Shown here: in pieces, positions 12,801 through 22,396 of the stretch | Position numbering within the stretch: the stretch's first letter is position 1 | How the letters are laid out: the number at the start of each line of letters is the position of its first letter | DNA from: Atherinomorus stipes | Taxonomy: Eukaryota > Chordata > Actinopteri > Atheriniformes > Atherinidae | Direction of reading: 5' to 3' | Length of the DNA: 64,000 nt | Assembly (NCBI GenBank): GCA_023101725.1 | Contig: JALJCO010012606.1 | Location: forward strand, 186,001-250,000 | Program-made: the position numbers and the translations under genes | Notes under the pieces: model-generated | Seen by the model: the letters and a program-made list of their open reading frames with translations, nothing else | Database searches by the model: none | Told to the model about the DNA's origin: nothing

Positions 12801-13178
12801 ATATATAATTTAGTTTAGTTAATTGTTCTAAATAAATATTTATGCATGTATTCAACCTATTGTATGTAATTTCTTCCTTCAGACTCGCCATATTCATTGA
12901 TTGGTGCCAAGCTGCCTTCTGAAAATAATAAAGGTATTTTATTTCAGCCTCTGATGTGATCATATTATAAGTGTCATATGAGGTTAAAGTTCACTGAGAC
13001 AAAACCAATGCAAAACGTTTATAAAAAGGCAATTTAATTTGCATTTATTTGTTTTATTTGCCATCTATTTGCATTTTTATGCACCAACTTAATTTTTTTT
13101 ATTTCCTGTAACTTTAGTTTTATTTCTTTATCTACAGGTACATCAAAGCCAAATGACAACACATCTGTCCTGGTGTGA
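3894..13178 (+). CDS. two-Ig-domain membrane receptor with tyrosine-signalling tail
   Basis: Nine exons with GT-AG borders, every internal border phase 1: 3894-3948, 4716-4994, 5634-5882, 8313-8453, 8963-9070, 9304-9369, 12702-12770, 12883-12933, 13138-13178 (352 aa). Exon 1 is a signal peptide (MRMNICYLLLFVLRFINA). Exons 2 and 3 each encode a canonical Ig domain: first Cys in LRCPH or LKCPH, Trp in TWSRE, second Cys in DSGRYLC or DFGLYFC. The shared CPH...TWSREI framework suggests tandem duplication. Exon 4 is a Thr-rich, mucin-like stalk. Exon 5 is a membrane helix (GIGCLIFLIIIITIIYC) followed by WRHRFK. The tail has IYEEI (Tyr 286), an Src-SH2 type site; TYSAI (Tyr 309); and SPYSLI (Tyr 326), which fits the ITIM rule S/I/V/LxYxxI/V/L. 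Likely a leukocyte surface receptor. It resembles several teleost IgSF families and I cannot name the orthologue. Confidence 0.8.
7023..7230 (-). other. possible antisense exon with a membrane segment
   Basis: On the minus strand, inside intron 3 of the two-Ig receptor, an open segment lies between an acceptor-like TTTGTTAG (7231-7238) and a strong donor GTAAGAAC (7015-7022). It encodes a hydrophobic stretch (SILLCVCVICVVVAVC...) followed by a basic tail containing DSYNLV. A second hydrophobic open segment with a good donor (CTGTCAG|GTGAG) lies at about 7602-7700, also minus. They could be relics of an inverted receptor gene or chance. No matching Ig exon was found on that strand. Confidence 0.2.
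7795..8223. mobile_element. truncated miniature element related to 19424 and 59011
   Basis: Shares with the other two copies the blocks GAATGAGTCA, GGACAAAACAATGTGTGTG, GAGAACCCTCTGAACTTTAA and the right end TTACACACTGTACCTTCAAA. The left terminal repeat is missing, so this copy is 5' truncated. It lies within an intron just before the stalk exon of the two-Ig receptor. Confidence 0.6.
9440..9662 (-). mobile_element. tRNA-derived SINE
   Basis: On the minus strand the head reads GGGAAGTGGGTGGCCTAGTG with an A-box-like TGGCCTAGTGGTAGCG and a B-box GGTTCGAGTCC, as in a tRNA-derived pol III promoter. The body (TGCTCAGGGGTCCACAGTG on plus) is shared with the copy at 14725-14935. It sits in intron 6 of the two-Ig receptor. 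Confidence 0.65.
9809..9854. repeat. (GAAT)n microsatellite
   Basis: About eleven tandem GAAT units in intron 6 of the two-Ig receptor. Confidence 0.95.
10821..10861. repeat. perfect 14-bp inverted repeat
   Basis: GACCAATCCCTGCC and its exact reverse complement flank a 13-nt GC-rich loop. It lies in a GC-richer island within an AT-rich intron, just before the element starting at 11040. Confidence 0.8.
11040..11798. mobile_element. GC-rich non-autonomous DNA transposon with inverted ends
   Basis: The left end TTAAAGGGGAAACTCAGTAA and the right end, read in reverse complement as TTAAAGCAGAACTCAGTAAC, form imperfect terminal inverted repeats. The interior is much richer in GC than its surroundings and throws several open frames on both strands, none with a recognisable domain. 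Intronic. Confidence 0.6.
12245..12541. repeat. two adjacent long imperfect hairpins
   Basis: At 12272-12320, 23-nt arms with one mismatch flank a 3-nt loop. Outer arms (ACCATTACATGTAAT near 12250 and ATATGTAATGGTTT near 12364) extend the fold. A second palindrome follows at about 12390-12541: GCTGTGCTCACAGACCC pairs with GGGTCTGAGCACAGC, and flanking GGTGC/GCACC blocks pair outside. Both look like folded miniature elements. They lie in intron 6, shortly before a cytoplasmic-tail exon. Confidence 0.6.
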
Positions 13179-13221
13179 AAAAAGCAATGCACCAATCTGT
13201 AATATGTATGTACTGTATAAA

Positions 13222-13224
<3 letters not shown>

Positions 13225-13269
<45 letters not shown>
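13225..13269. repeat. (TA)n microsatellite in 3' UTR
   Basis: Run of TA dinucleotides about 50 bases after the stop codon of the two-Ig receptor and before its polyadenylation signal. Confidence 0.9.
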
Positions 13270-13272
<3 letters not shown>

Positions 13273-13327
13273 GTAGTGTATGCACTCAAACCGCTAACAC
13301 ATGTCTGTATAATTTGTTAATGTATAT

Positions 13328-13333
13328 AATAAA
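13328..13333 (+). terminator. polyadenylation signal of the two-Ig receptor
   Basis: Canonical AATAAA 150 bases after the TGA at 13176-13178. Confidence 0.6.
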
Positions 13334-14127
13334 GTTATAGTGTAATTGTGAAATTTCGGTTTCTGGGGAAACATTTTTGAGATTCTCTTTTTGTTTTAAA
13401 CTATTTTCTTCACTTATATTTAAACTTGACCCTTTCTCAGAGATTTGCCGCTGCACGGTCTGTTTACAAGGAGCATGGTCTACTTCCATGCATACAATAT
13501 GTTTTACGGTGTGTAAATGCCAACCACATTCATATGCAAACCACAAAAGCGGACTCTGGTCCATTTGAAAGCTGGGGGTCTCGGTGCCCTTGCAAGCAGA
13601 TGATCCAGTGGACCAAAACTGAAGTGACATATGCCAACCATTATAAAGCATCAAGAAGAAGGAAGTGATAGAGTATGGCTCTATGTAGTAGAAAAAACAA
13701 AGCCAACAACAAGTGTTTAAAAAAAACAGGCAAAGTAAAAACCAACAATGAAAAAAAAAAAAGGAAAATGTCTTGTAGACAAACATGGAGTAACAATGAC
13801 AAAGATTTCCACTTTCGGTCTTGGTCAATCAAGGAGCCTGGTTTTCTACTTCTTCCTGCTTCTTTACTGATGATTAGTGATTGTTTGGGGAGTAGCAACC
13901 CCTAGAGAGCAGTTGTTTTAACTGTGTGATGTTGTTGAGACAGTTTGGTCATGCAGTTACATGTAGTTTGAACACAAACCACACCAAAGGAAATGTGTGA
14001 AATTTTTCCCTGAGTCTCCTGGACTATCCACGTGTGAATGCCTCTTTATTAACCAAAAGGGAGCAGTATTAGTCAATGACATTAAAAACGTCATTGACTT
14101 ATACTGCTGTCACAGCTGTCACAGACT

Positions 14128-14700
14128 AAGGCTATGTTCACACGGCGACGATCAGAAGAGAAGACGCAAAAGTGGCGTATCGTCTTCATCTTTTTATCCG
14201 CGTTCACACAAGCATCGTCATGGAGAAATCTGCATGCATACGAGGACGCAAGTGTGTCCGCGAGCATGCGTACAATCGTTCGTCTCTGTTTGCTTCAAAA
14301 TCAAAACAACTATGGCAGCTGCGAGGAGGAACTTTGTGTGGATAGATGAGGAGGTAGAATGACTTCTCCAAACAACACTCAATTACAAGCTCGCAACGTG
14401 GAGATCCGCTGGGCTTAGGTAGACCGACGTTGTTGTTTTTCCTGTATTGTGTGACGTCACGCGTATGCAACGTGAGCATGGCGTCAGTAGTTCTGTGGTT
14501 TCCACCATCATTTCTGCGTTTTGGACCGTGCAGACGAGGGCGCAACAGCATTGCGTCCTCAGGAATTCCATTTTGGAATAAGTCTTCAGATTTTTGCGTC
14601 TTCAACCCAGAATAACGCCGTTGCCGTGTGAACGAAAGGCACTTCTGATTAAATATTTAGCCGTTTTTACCCGCAATCGTCCTCGTGTGAACGGCCCATA
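14128..14700. mobile_element. non-autonomous DNA transposon with GTTCACACG ends
   Basis: Left end AAGGCTATGTTCACACGGCG; right end, reverse complemented, TATGGGCCGTTCACACGAGG. A second inverted copy of the end motif lies near 14615. Small open frames inside are by-products of the CG-rich interior. Confidence 0.6.
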
Positions 14701-14724
14701 ATACTAATACTCCCAAGGACCCAC

Positions 14725-14935
14725 TAATGGGACAGAGGGTGGGTAACCTTCGGGGAGTGGGAAGCCTAGTGATAATGTCACAGACTTTGGCGCAAAAGAC
14801 CCAGGTTCGTAGTCCCTGACATAGCAGTCAAGTGAACCCACAGTGGGGCCAAGGGGCGCCATAAGCAAGGGGCCCACAGTGCCCCACTAACTGCTCCCTG
14901 GGTGCTTTAAGTGGCAACTCAATGCTCTTATTATT
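14725..14935 (+). mobile_element. tRNA-derived SINE, second copy
   Basis: Same family as 9440-9662 but on the plus strand: A-box-like AGCCTAGTGATAATG, B-box GGTTCGTAGTCC with one inserted base, then CACTAACTGCTCCCTGGGTG in the body. Diverged. Confidence 0.6.
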
Positions 14936-15078
14936 TTATTAGACAGACTCGAGAGTATGGTGGGCTTCTCAGGTACTACTTTAAAATGGTTTTACTCCTA
15001 TCTCACTGTTCGACAATTTTAGTAGCATACATGCTCCTCAAGGGTCCATGAATTTGAGTGTGAGGTTCGGTTCAATTT

Positions 15079-15351
15079 TTGGCACAATACTTTTTAACCT
15101 GTACAGAGAACTTCTTATCGCTCAACCATGACAAGACAGATGTTTTAATCATTGCTCCTAAAGACAAAAGAGAGGTCATTTTACCAAAATTACAGAATTT
15201 TAATCCTTTTCAGTGTGTGAAAAACCTGGGTGTTCTTTTCGACTCTGTGCTGAATTTTATTCCACATATATCAGAAATGTCACAAAGACAGGATTTTATC
15301 ATCTTTAAAACATCACCAGAGTCTGCCCATTTTTCTCTCTTGCCAAAATAA
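15079..15351 (+). pseudogene. non-LTR retrotransposon reverse-transcriptase fragment
   Basis: A 90-codon frame contains LNHDKTDVLIIAPK and VKNLGVLFDSVLNFIPHIS, matching the region downstream of the catalytic motif in L2/CR1-type reverse transcriptases (LN..KTE.L and NLGV.LDS.L.F..HI). The frame then drifts and stops, so it is a dead fragment. No endonuclease or 3' tail is preserved. Confidence 0.65.
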
Positions 15352-15366
15352 GCAGAACATTAATAT

Positions 15367-15737
15367 TAGGCTGCACAATTAGTTAAAAGATGGATCTCAA
15401 TTCACACATACATGCATATCTACCCACAACATCTGACATTTTTAATATGGTTATCACAAATAAGTTTCCATTCTTCCAGATTTTTTCAGCGCCTAAATGC
15501 AACACTGCCGTTGCTCCCACCCCCTAACCAATGTTAAAGAACTACAACTATGCATCTGCCAAAGAAATGCTCCAACAAAGCTCTTGTGCAACACATGCTT
15601 TATTTTGAATAGGTTGTTTTGTTTGTTTTGTTAAAGTTTTTTGTGCAATAAATACTTTTAGGAAAAAAATCGTTTTAGAGAACGTGATTAATTTTGAAAA
15701 TCACGATTCACATTTTTACCAGAATCGTGCAGCCCTA
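15367..15737. mobile_element. hAT-like miniature element with perfect 8-bp target duplication
   Basis: Ends TAGGCTGCACAATT and AATCGTGCAGCCCTA are inverted repeats. ATTAATAT is present directly on both sides (15359-15366 and 15738-15745). An 8-bp duplication is the hallmark of the hAT superfamily. It is immediately downstream of the LINE fragment. Confidence 0.85.
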
Positions 15738-15745
15738 ATTAATAT

Positions 15746-18700
15746 GATACAATACCATTTTTATGGTTAAACTATTGCTACCAGAACATCATATCACAGA
15801 ACATATATTTTAAAATATGAGTAAAATCTTGTGGTCCCCTAGTTTGCACAACTGAAAAAAAGAAGAAAAGAGATTGTTTGCACTTCTGGTTAGATGGCAG
15901 AGAACATTTTGTTTTCTTTTTTGTGTTTGATTTGTCAGTGGGAATAAAGTTGAATCCAATCTAATGAGTTACAGTTGAGAAATATTCATATTTTAATGTA
16001 TTTCTTAAGATTCTTATTCTGTGTTTCATGCTGAAGGTGGATGCATGAGCTGTCTTTTTATTTTCAATGCATACACACATACACACACTGCTTTTTGCTT
16101 CATACATTGTTTTTAGCATGTAGGTGGTTGAGAAGCAGACTGATTAAGTTTTAACCTCAGCAATTTGGCTTCGTAACGCCTCCACATCTACGTGCTCTAT
16201 TCAGCATGGGAGAGCTCTAGATCAAAGTCTGACCTTTCACTGTTCTGTGTGTACTAAGGTCTAACCCACCACCACCCTCTCTTTCTCAACTTTCTCAACT
16301 AAGAATGGCTTGTTGTATTTAGCTTTAGCTGTAGTTTTTGTCTCATAACTTTCCCAGGGCTTTTGGAGAGAGCCTGCTTAATCAGGCTGCTCAGGGCTCC
16401 AGATTAGATAACTGCAGATGTTTTGGGTCAGGTTGGAACATTGCATCTACCTCAAGTCCTTCAACAGGTCTCCATGGCAACTTCAATCAGCCGAATCGGG
16501 GGTCAACTTCCACCAAGCTGAACTCTTGATGGAAAAAAGATTCCTTGCTGGTTTAGAATGCCTTCAGCGATATTTAGTAGCTTTTGGTCCCCACTTTATA
16601 ACAGGAAGATGTGTCATTATGAAACTTTTCCGCTCATCTATTTATGGTTTTTAAGCAGTAAAGCAAGTTTCCCTCACACATAAACCAATTGTAAATTTGG
16701 TCATTTAGCCACACACATAACTGACAGCCACAGGAAGAGATTAAAAATCTCTTAACCATTTAGAATATCTGCTGTCTTCAATTTTGTTTGACCTTTATTT
16801 TTACAAAGTAAAATGTTTTAAAATCAATTTCATGTGCAAACATGACCTGGGGAATAGCTGACTGTTCAGAATAGCATGCCTGTTATTGCCTCTTCTCATT
16901 GGTCTCATTTATCTTTCAACCCCCAGCTTTGATTTTTTTTTTTCTAACATGTTTGATGTTCATTTTCTATAATCCATATTTTCATAATCCATAAGAGTCA
17001 AAACATTTAAGCCTATACAGAAAAGATTGTCTGTCTTACAGTTAAAGGACCTGTTATTGCAAGCGCAAACTTCTGTGCAGTTTTATGAATGCTAATGCAG
17101 ATCTTGTTGATACTGTTATTATCCCAAACAGTCATAGTTTTAGTAGTGCGCATTGAGAGAGGGACTTTTCAAAAAACATGTACACAGCGAGTTTCCTGCT
17201 CTTAACCCAAACAGAAAATGTGGTTATTGCGGTTGCTGTCAGGATGGGGGTGAGTTTCCACAGCAGCCTCTGTTACGGGCTCTGAAGAGGTGATGAGCTT
17301 TGTGTCTTATCTCAACTTCCCTGATCTGATACAGGTTCAATGGAAATTTTCATTCTGGTTTTGGTGTCAATTATTGATTGATAAACTAATGAGTAAAAGA
17401 AGACTCCTCTTTTGAGTGCTAATTATTTTTTAGGCCTCTCCTCAAAAATGGCATACTTCAGGAACAACTCATCTCTGCAACAAACAAGGTCTATCTGAAT
17501 ACTTTTTGAATCATAGTTAAGAAAACACTTAAATATGTGAAGATGTGCAAGTAGTATTTGAGTTACTGGTGAAGGATCAATTGAACTGGCACATTGCTCT
17601 AATTTAAAGGAGTACAGCGTAAGTTCCAGCTTTTTTTCCAGAAGCGTGCCCCCTCTGGCAACAAGCTGAAGTGACACTAATGTCGTGCACACACATGAGC
17701 TGCTTGAACTGTGTTGGTCTGTAATTTAACTCATGCTGTCTAAAAGTTAGAGTCACAATGACTCCTGAAGTAATAAAGTTATACATCTGCAAGTTGTTTA
17801 CGGTATGATTGTTTAGTAAACTGACGGACTGTATGCTAACGGTAACAACAGGCTAATGCTGGCTTGTAGTTCAAATATCCAAATTCAGAGGCTGAGACCA
17901 CAAATACCTTATAAAATTACCGCACCAACTATGTAACAAGGGGCCCGAGTGTTTCCCCTCCCCGGGAACAGTCATATGGGAGTCATTTTGCTGCTATTAG
18001 ATGCTAAAAACTTAGCATTGCAATGTTATGCATCCTTATTTCTGTCATTCATCACATTTACCTTGTTAGCGAGAAGAAAGCCATCTGTGGGTCCAGTTTT
18101 ATTCCCAGAGTGGATCGGAGCTCCCTCCAATTAAAAAAAGAAAAAAAGCTGATCTGTAGTGGGCACCTGTTTGGCCTGGCAACAGTTTGTCCTTGGTTTG
18201 TTTTGTTTGTGGTTCTTATAGGTGACTAGTTTGTGTTAGTTTGGGATTCTTTAGTTTTTGTTTTTTCCAGGTGTTTAATTTGGTTAAGGATTTGGTGTCC
18301 AGATGTTTAGTTTGGTTAAGGATTTAGTTGCTAGATCCCCTTTAGTTGTCTTTGTGTTTTACACTGGTAGTTTTGGAGTTGGGATAACTAGGCCTTGATT
18401 GGGTTTTGGTTACAGTTGTATGAGTACATTTATGGGTTTCTGGCTTATTAGTGCTGCTCATTCCCTTTTTGGTTCATAGACTAGGTTTGTGTTGGTTTTC
18501 CCCATTTGGCTGCTCTTTAGATTAGGCTTTCCCTTTCATTCATCTCATTTATTTGCGCAGCATCTCTAACCCCATCTCCTTTTCAGGTTTTCAGTTCCAG
18601 TGTTTCCAGTATTTATGCCTTTTAAGTCACCTCCTGAACAATAAAACCATCTTTACTCTATCTTTACCATCTGAAACCAGTCTTTTTGTTGCGTTCTTTA

Positions 18701-19423
18701 CACCCTAGCAGAGCTGGGATGTAACACATGCACACATCTTGTCTTGTACTAACTGTAATCATTTTTATTTGATTAAAGAGACACATTTTCCCTGATAGAG
18801 ACAATAAAAAAAGCCTTTTCAAATGCTAAAAAAATTCACAACTAAAGAAGCCACTAACTAAACTGAATTAATCACGTCCAAAAAAGGATGAAACAATGAG
18901 TTGTAGATGAAAACCGGAGATTCAGTTGTTCCCCAAGTGAGAGCTAAAACTCAGCGAGGCCTTGTTCCAATTTTATTTCATTTTATAAAATTTTTTTAGT
19001 ATTTAATTTGGTTTGTTTTATTTCAATTTATTTTATAAAGGTTAAATTTTGATTAATTTCTTTATGTGTATTTTTATTTTCGTTGTTCCTATTTTCTTTT
19101 TATTGTTTTTAGTTATTTAATCTTTGGTTTAACTTAACATTTTCAACTCCAGTGTTTCTTCATGGAGAACCTTCGCTCCGGGGGCTTTGCCTACTTGGTC
19201 TGGGGGGTAGTAGCTACAGTGGATGCCCTTTTCTTGGTGGCTGGGGATCATGCCCTTCAGCCCTCCAGTGTGGACTGTGACCTGCCCTGATCTGGGGGCT
19301 TCCTGCAGTGAGGCCATCTGTGGCCATAGGTGGGCTCCTGGTGTGAATGAATCCCAAAGATTTCATTTCCTCACGGCAGCATCAAGCCAGATAGTTGTTA
19401 CTAATAGTGCTTATGCCTATTCA
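15746..19423. other. intergenic stretch, no gene recognised
   Basis: AT-rich with short open frames on both strands, none with a domain, signal peptide or matching splice partners. A possible element end (TTAAAGGAGTACAGCGTAAG) lies near 17605 but I could not find its partner. The stretch at about 18170-18560 is T-rich on the plus strand with no structure that I recognise. Confidence 0.4.
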
Positions 19424-19917
19424 CTTAAAGGTCAGTGTGTAAAATAAAGGTAATGGAGAAAAATGTGATATATAATTTAAAATGTGTTTCATTGATGTGT
19501 AATCACTGCACTAGATAAAGTTTGTTTTTAGAATGAGTCATTTATTCTGCTGGGGGTTGCACATATGGACACGGCCATATTTGTTCCACATTTTTACTCG
19601 GTGTCCCTGAATGGACAAAACAATGTGTGTGAGTGAGAACCCTCTGAACTTTAAACTGCTGCCAGTTGTGGGAGTTGGCACTGTTTGGGATAGAAAGCCT
19701 AAAGGACATAAAAGTAGTTCTCATGTCAGTATCTCCTGAGCCACGGATCCTAGAGATGAAAACATCTTTATGTCTGGGAGAATTTTAGCCACTAACAACC
19801 ACGTACATTCACAACAGAGCTTGAAATATGAAGTCATTTGAAAGAAAAAATCTTTTCTTTGAAAATACCCATCTTTACCACTAGATGTCAGCAATTCTTA
19901 CACAATGTACCTTTAAA
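19424..19917. mobile_element. miniature element related to 59011-59482
   Basis: Left end CTTAAAGGTCAGTGTGTAAA, right end TTACACAATGTACCTTTAAA. It shares the internal block GAACCCTCTGAACTTTAAA with the copies at 7795 and 59011. Diverged and non-coding. Confidence 0.65.
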
Positions 19918-21617
19918 AGAAAGAAATTAGGGGTTGGGAATCAAGGTAGAATTTGGATGTTTGTGTGTGTCTGCATGTGTGTGTGTTTTTGTGTTATATA
20001 CTTGGATGTGTGAAGGCTTGTTTTTATTTGAATATGCATTTGTTTTCATTATGTCAAAAACTTTGTGTTGGCGTTTAAAATGAAAAGTGCTTGATTTGAT
20101 TACAGCTGAGGGGCGTTATTGGATTCGGCTGTGTTGATTATAAGAAGACAGCAGGTGAGGTGAGTGTCAAACTGGAGACAAGAATAGAGAAAATAGAGCC
20201 CTCTGCTGGTGACAAACAGGCAAAACATAAAAGATCAGCAAGCAGAGTCAAAACTGAAAAAAGGAAAAGACCATAATAAACTGGTCAAATCAAAATGATG
20301 ATACACACTCCATCCTCTGTCCATTAATTATTCAAGCAATATTTGCAACAACAGGAAACAATTCATAAACAGTCTGACAGCAGTTTTCTGTTGCTATCGT
20401 CTCATATTTCAGTCATTTTGTTATTCAGGAAAAAAAAAAATTCCAAAGGAGTCATCAATATAAAAGAGGTGGCTTTTGGACAAAAAAACTTGTTCAGCTC
20501 TTCAAGCATACAACAAACAAAGAAACAAACAAATAAACCAAAAAAGCATAACAGCTGGCCAGCAAAATTAAAATTAATAGAATGTGTCCATAGAGCTTTA
20601 TGTAAAAATGGGATTTTGATACAACACTGCTACAGAAGAGGAGAACAAAATAGCCTCTGTCACTTTCTTGACACGGACACAGGCTAAATGGAAGGTCCTT
20701 CCCAGGACCTACCAGGATAATATTGGCTGTGGATCAGGAGAAGAGCAGTCGTCTGTCAACTGGAAGGTTGGTGGTCTGATCCCAGCTCCTTCCTTAGACT
20801 ACATGTTGAAGTATCTTTGGGTAAGATCTTTGGGTGAGATGCTAAACTCCATATTGCTTTCAATGGACTCAGCAGTGTGTGAAAAGGAAGAAAAACGTCT
20901 TAGATAATTTATCAGAAGTGCTGTATGACTATGAAAATTAAAACTGCAATATTAATGCAGTCCATTTACAATATCAGTTTACGTATAAAAACGGGCTCAT
21001 GTTCACTTTGTTGCAGTGACAACTCAGCAAGCCAGCTCCTAAATAACAATACATTATGCCTAGAGTTAAATGATAATTCCAGGGTTTATGACACTGATAA
21101 CACAAAAGTACCATTACTTTTCAACATAGCAATGTTGTAAAAAGGAAACATTTGTTGGTGCAGTTTAACTAAAGACAAAATTAAATTGCTGAAACAACCA
21201 AACAAGTAATTATATAATAAAACCAAGAGGATGTTTTCATCTATTATAATTTGTCATTACAATAAAAACCCTGTTTGTTTGCCTGCAGCTGTGCAATGCA
21301 GTTATCCTTAGATTTGTGTCTCTCTAATGTCTTTATAGAGAAATGTTTAATTATTTATTGAGAAAATATGAATGAATTAATTAAAACATATTTCTTTTGA
21401 TTCCTTGTGGTGAGTGTGTGCTTTCCACATTCATGACTGGTGGAAGATCAATTTCTGAACTTTAAGTTGAGGACAGAAATTTATCCTTCACCCAATGAGA
21501 TTCAGCATCTGAATTTTTTCAAAGCTGGAAATGTTCACATCAACCTCTGATTCATTATTTAACTCTACACTTCATATCCAGTTACACAAAGACACAGCAT
21601 GTAAAGGTTCTGCAGGT
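19918..21617. other. intergenic stretch downstream of the fibrinogen-domain gene
   Basis: No supported gene. The frame at 20343-20687 is Lys/Asn-rich and has no domain. TTTATT at 21354-21359 (AATAAA on the minus strand) could be the polyadenylation signal of the gene at 21618-22337, about 260 bases past its stop. Confidence 0.4.
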
Positions 21618-22337
21618 TTACTGCACAGGACGGATCTTCATGCTGATGGCTTTTAGGGAGTAGTCGTGGCCCTTCCAGTTTTTCCACGACACTCCAACAG
21701 CAAAGAGAGTGTCATCTGCCCCCCAGCGATAAACCCCGTTAGGGTTTGCAGCGTGACAATTCATATACCAGAACCCCCCCAAGAATGTTTTGGCACAGTT
21801 TCTATCTGAGGTGTCCTGGTCTTTGTCAAAGGTGGAGAATTTATGTCCATCGTGGTCACTCAGAGCATCTTTTGCTCCCCCATCAGTGAACCCAGACACA
21901 CTGAGTCTGTAGCCTAAGGACTCTGGACCAATGGAGAACGAGGAGTAACGGGCAAACACCTTGTTTCCTTCAAAGTCCTCCATGTCCACCAGCAACTCAT
22001 ACTGTCTTCTCTGAGTGATGTGGAAGAGGCTCTCCAGACCGAGCCAGTACTCTCCAGCAGCGTTCCCAAAGCCCATCTTGTACTGATCCCAGGGCCTGTA
22101 GAAGTTCACCGAGCCATCCATCCTCCGCTGGAACACCGTCCACTGTCCTTCTAGAGAGTCCATGTCACAGAACACCTGAACAGCAGATGTGGCTCCAATG
22201 GGGTAGATGGTGTACACTCCACTGGGTTTGCTGGTACCCTGGTCACGGATATCACTGCAGTCCAGAGGGAGGATGAGAGGCGCACATCTGGTCAACAGAG
22301 GAACCAGGAGGAGGACGACGACTGACAACAACTTCAT
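21618..22337 (-). CDS. mfap4-like: microfibril-associated glycoprotein 4-like secreted fibrinogen-domain protein
   Basis: A single uninterrupted 239-codon frame. Residues 1-19 are a signal peptide (MKLLSVVVLLLVPLLTRCA). The rest is one fibrinogen-related domain with its hallmarks: LDCSDI (Cys 27), VFCDMD (Cys 57), GQWTVFQRRMDGSVNFYRPW, the calcium-site stretch DKDQDTSD (171-178), then CAKTFLGGFWYMNC (Cys 181 and 194), ending in KAISMKIRPVQ. Length and domain order fit MFAP4. Family proteins bind extracellular matrix or microbial sugars through this domain, and in fish mfap4 genes are used as macrophage markers; that is family knowledge. No coding intron is present. The start codon is preceded by a TATA box at a sensible distance. 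Ficolin-like lectins are the alternative, but there is no collagen stalk. Confidence 0.9.
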   Translation of the reverse strand: MKLLSVVVLLLVPLLTRCAPLILPLDCSDIRDQGTSKPSGVYTIYPIGATSAVQVFCDMDSLEGQWTVFQRRMDGSVNFYRPWDQYKMGFGNAAGEYWLGLESLFHITQRRQYELLVDMEDFEGNKVFARYSSFSIGPESLGYRLSVSGFTDGGAKDALSDHDGHKFSTFDKDQDTSDRNCAKTFLGGFWYMNCHAANPNGVYRWGADDTLFAVGVSWKNWKGHDYSLKAISMKIRPVQ

Positions 22338-22389
22338 GGTCAGAGCTGTTCTGAAGTGATCTGATGAAAGTCTGTCGTCTCAGAGCTGG

Positions 22390-22396
22390 ATTTATA
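22390..22396 (-). promoter_or_regulatory. TATA box of the MFAP4-like gene
   Basis: On the minus strand the sequence reads TATAAAT about 53 bases upstream of the ATG at 22337. This places transcription start about 25 bases before the start codon if the usual 30-base spacing holds. Confidence 0.65.

Noticed and set aside
13286..13828. Longest minus-strand frame in the intergenic region (180 codons)
   Set aside because: Low-complexity Phe/Cys/Leu composition over A-rich plus-strand DNA, no domain, and it runs into the 3' UTR of the two-Ig receptor.
14134..14605. Several frames including a 133-codon minus frame
   Set aside because: Inside a non-autonomous transposon and without any domain.
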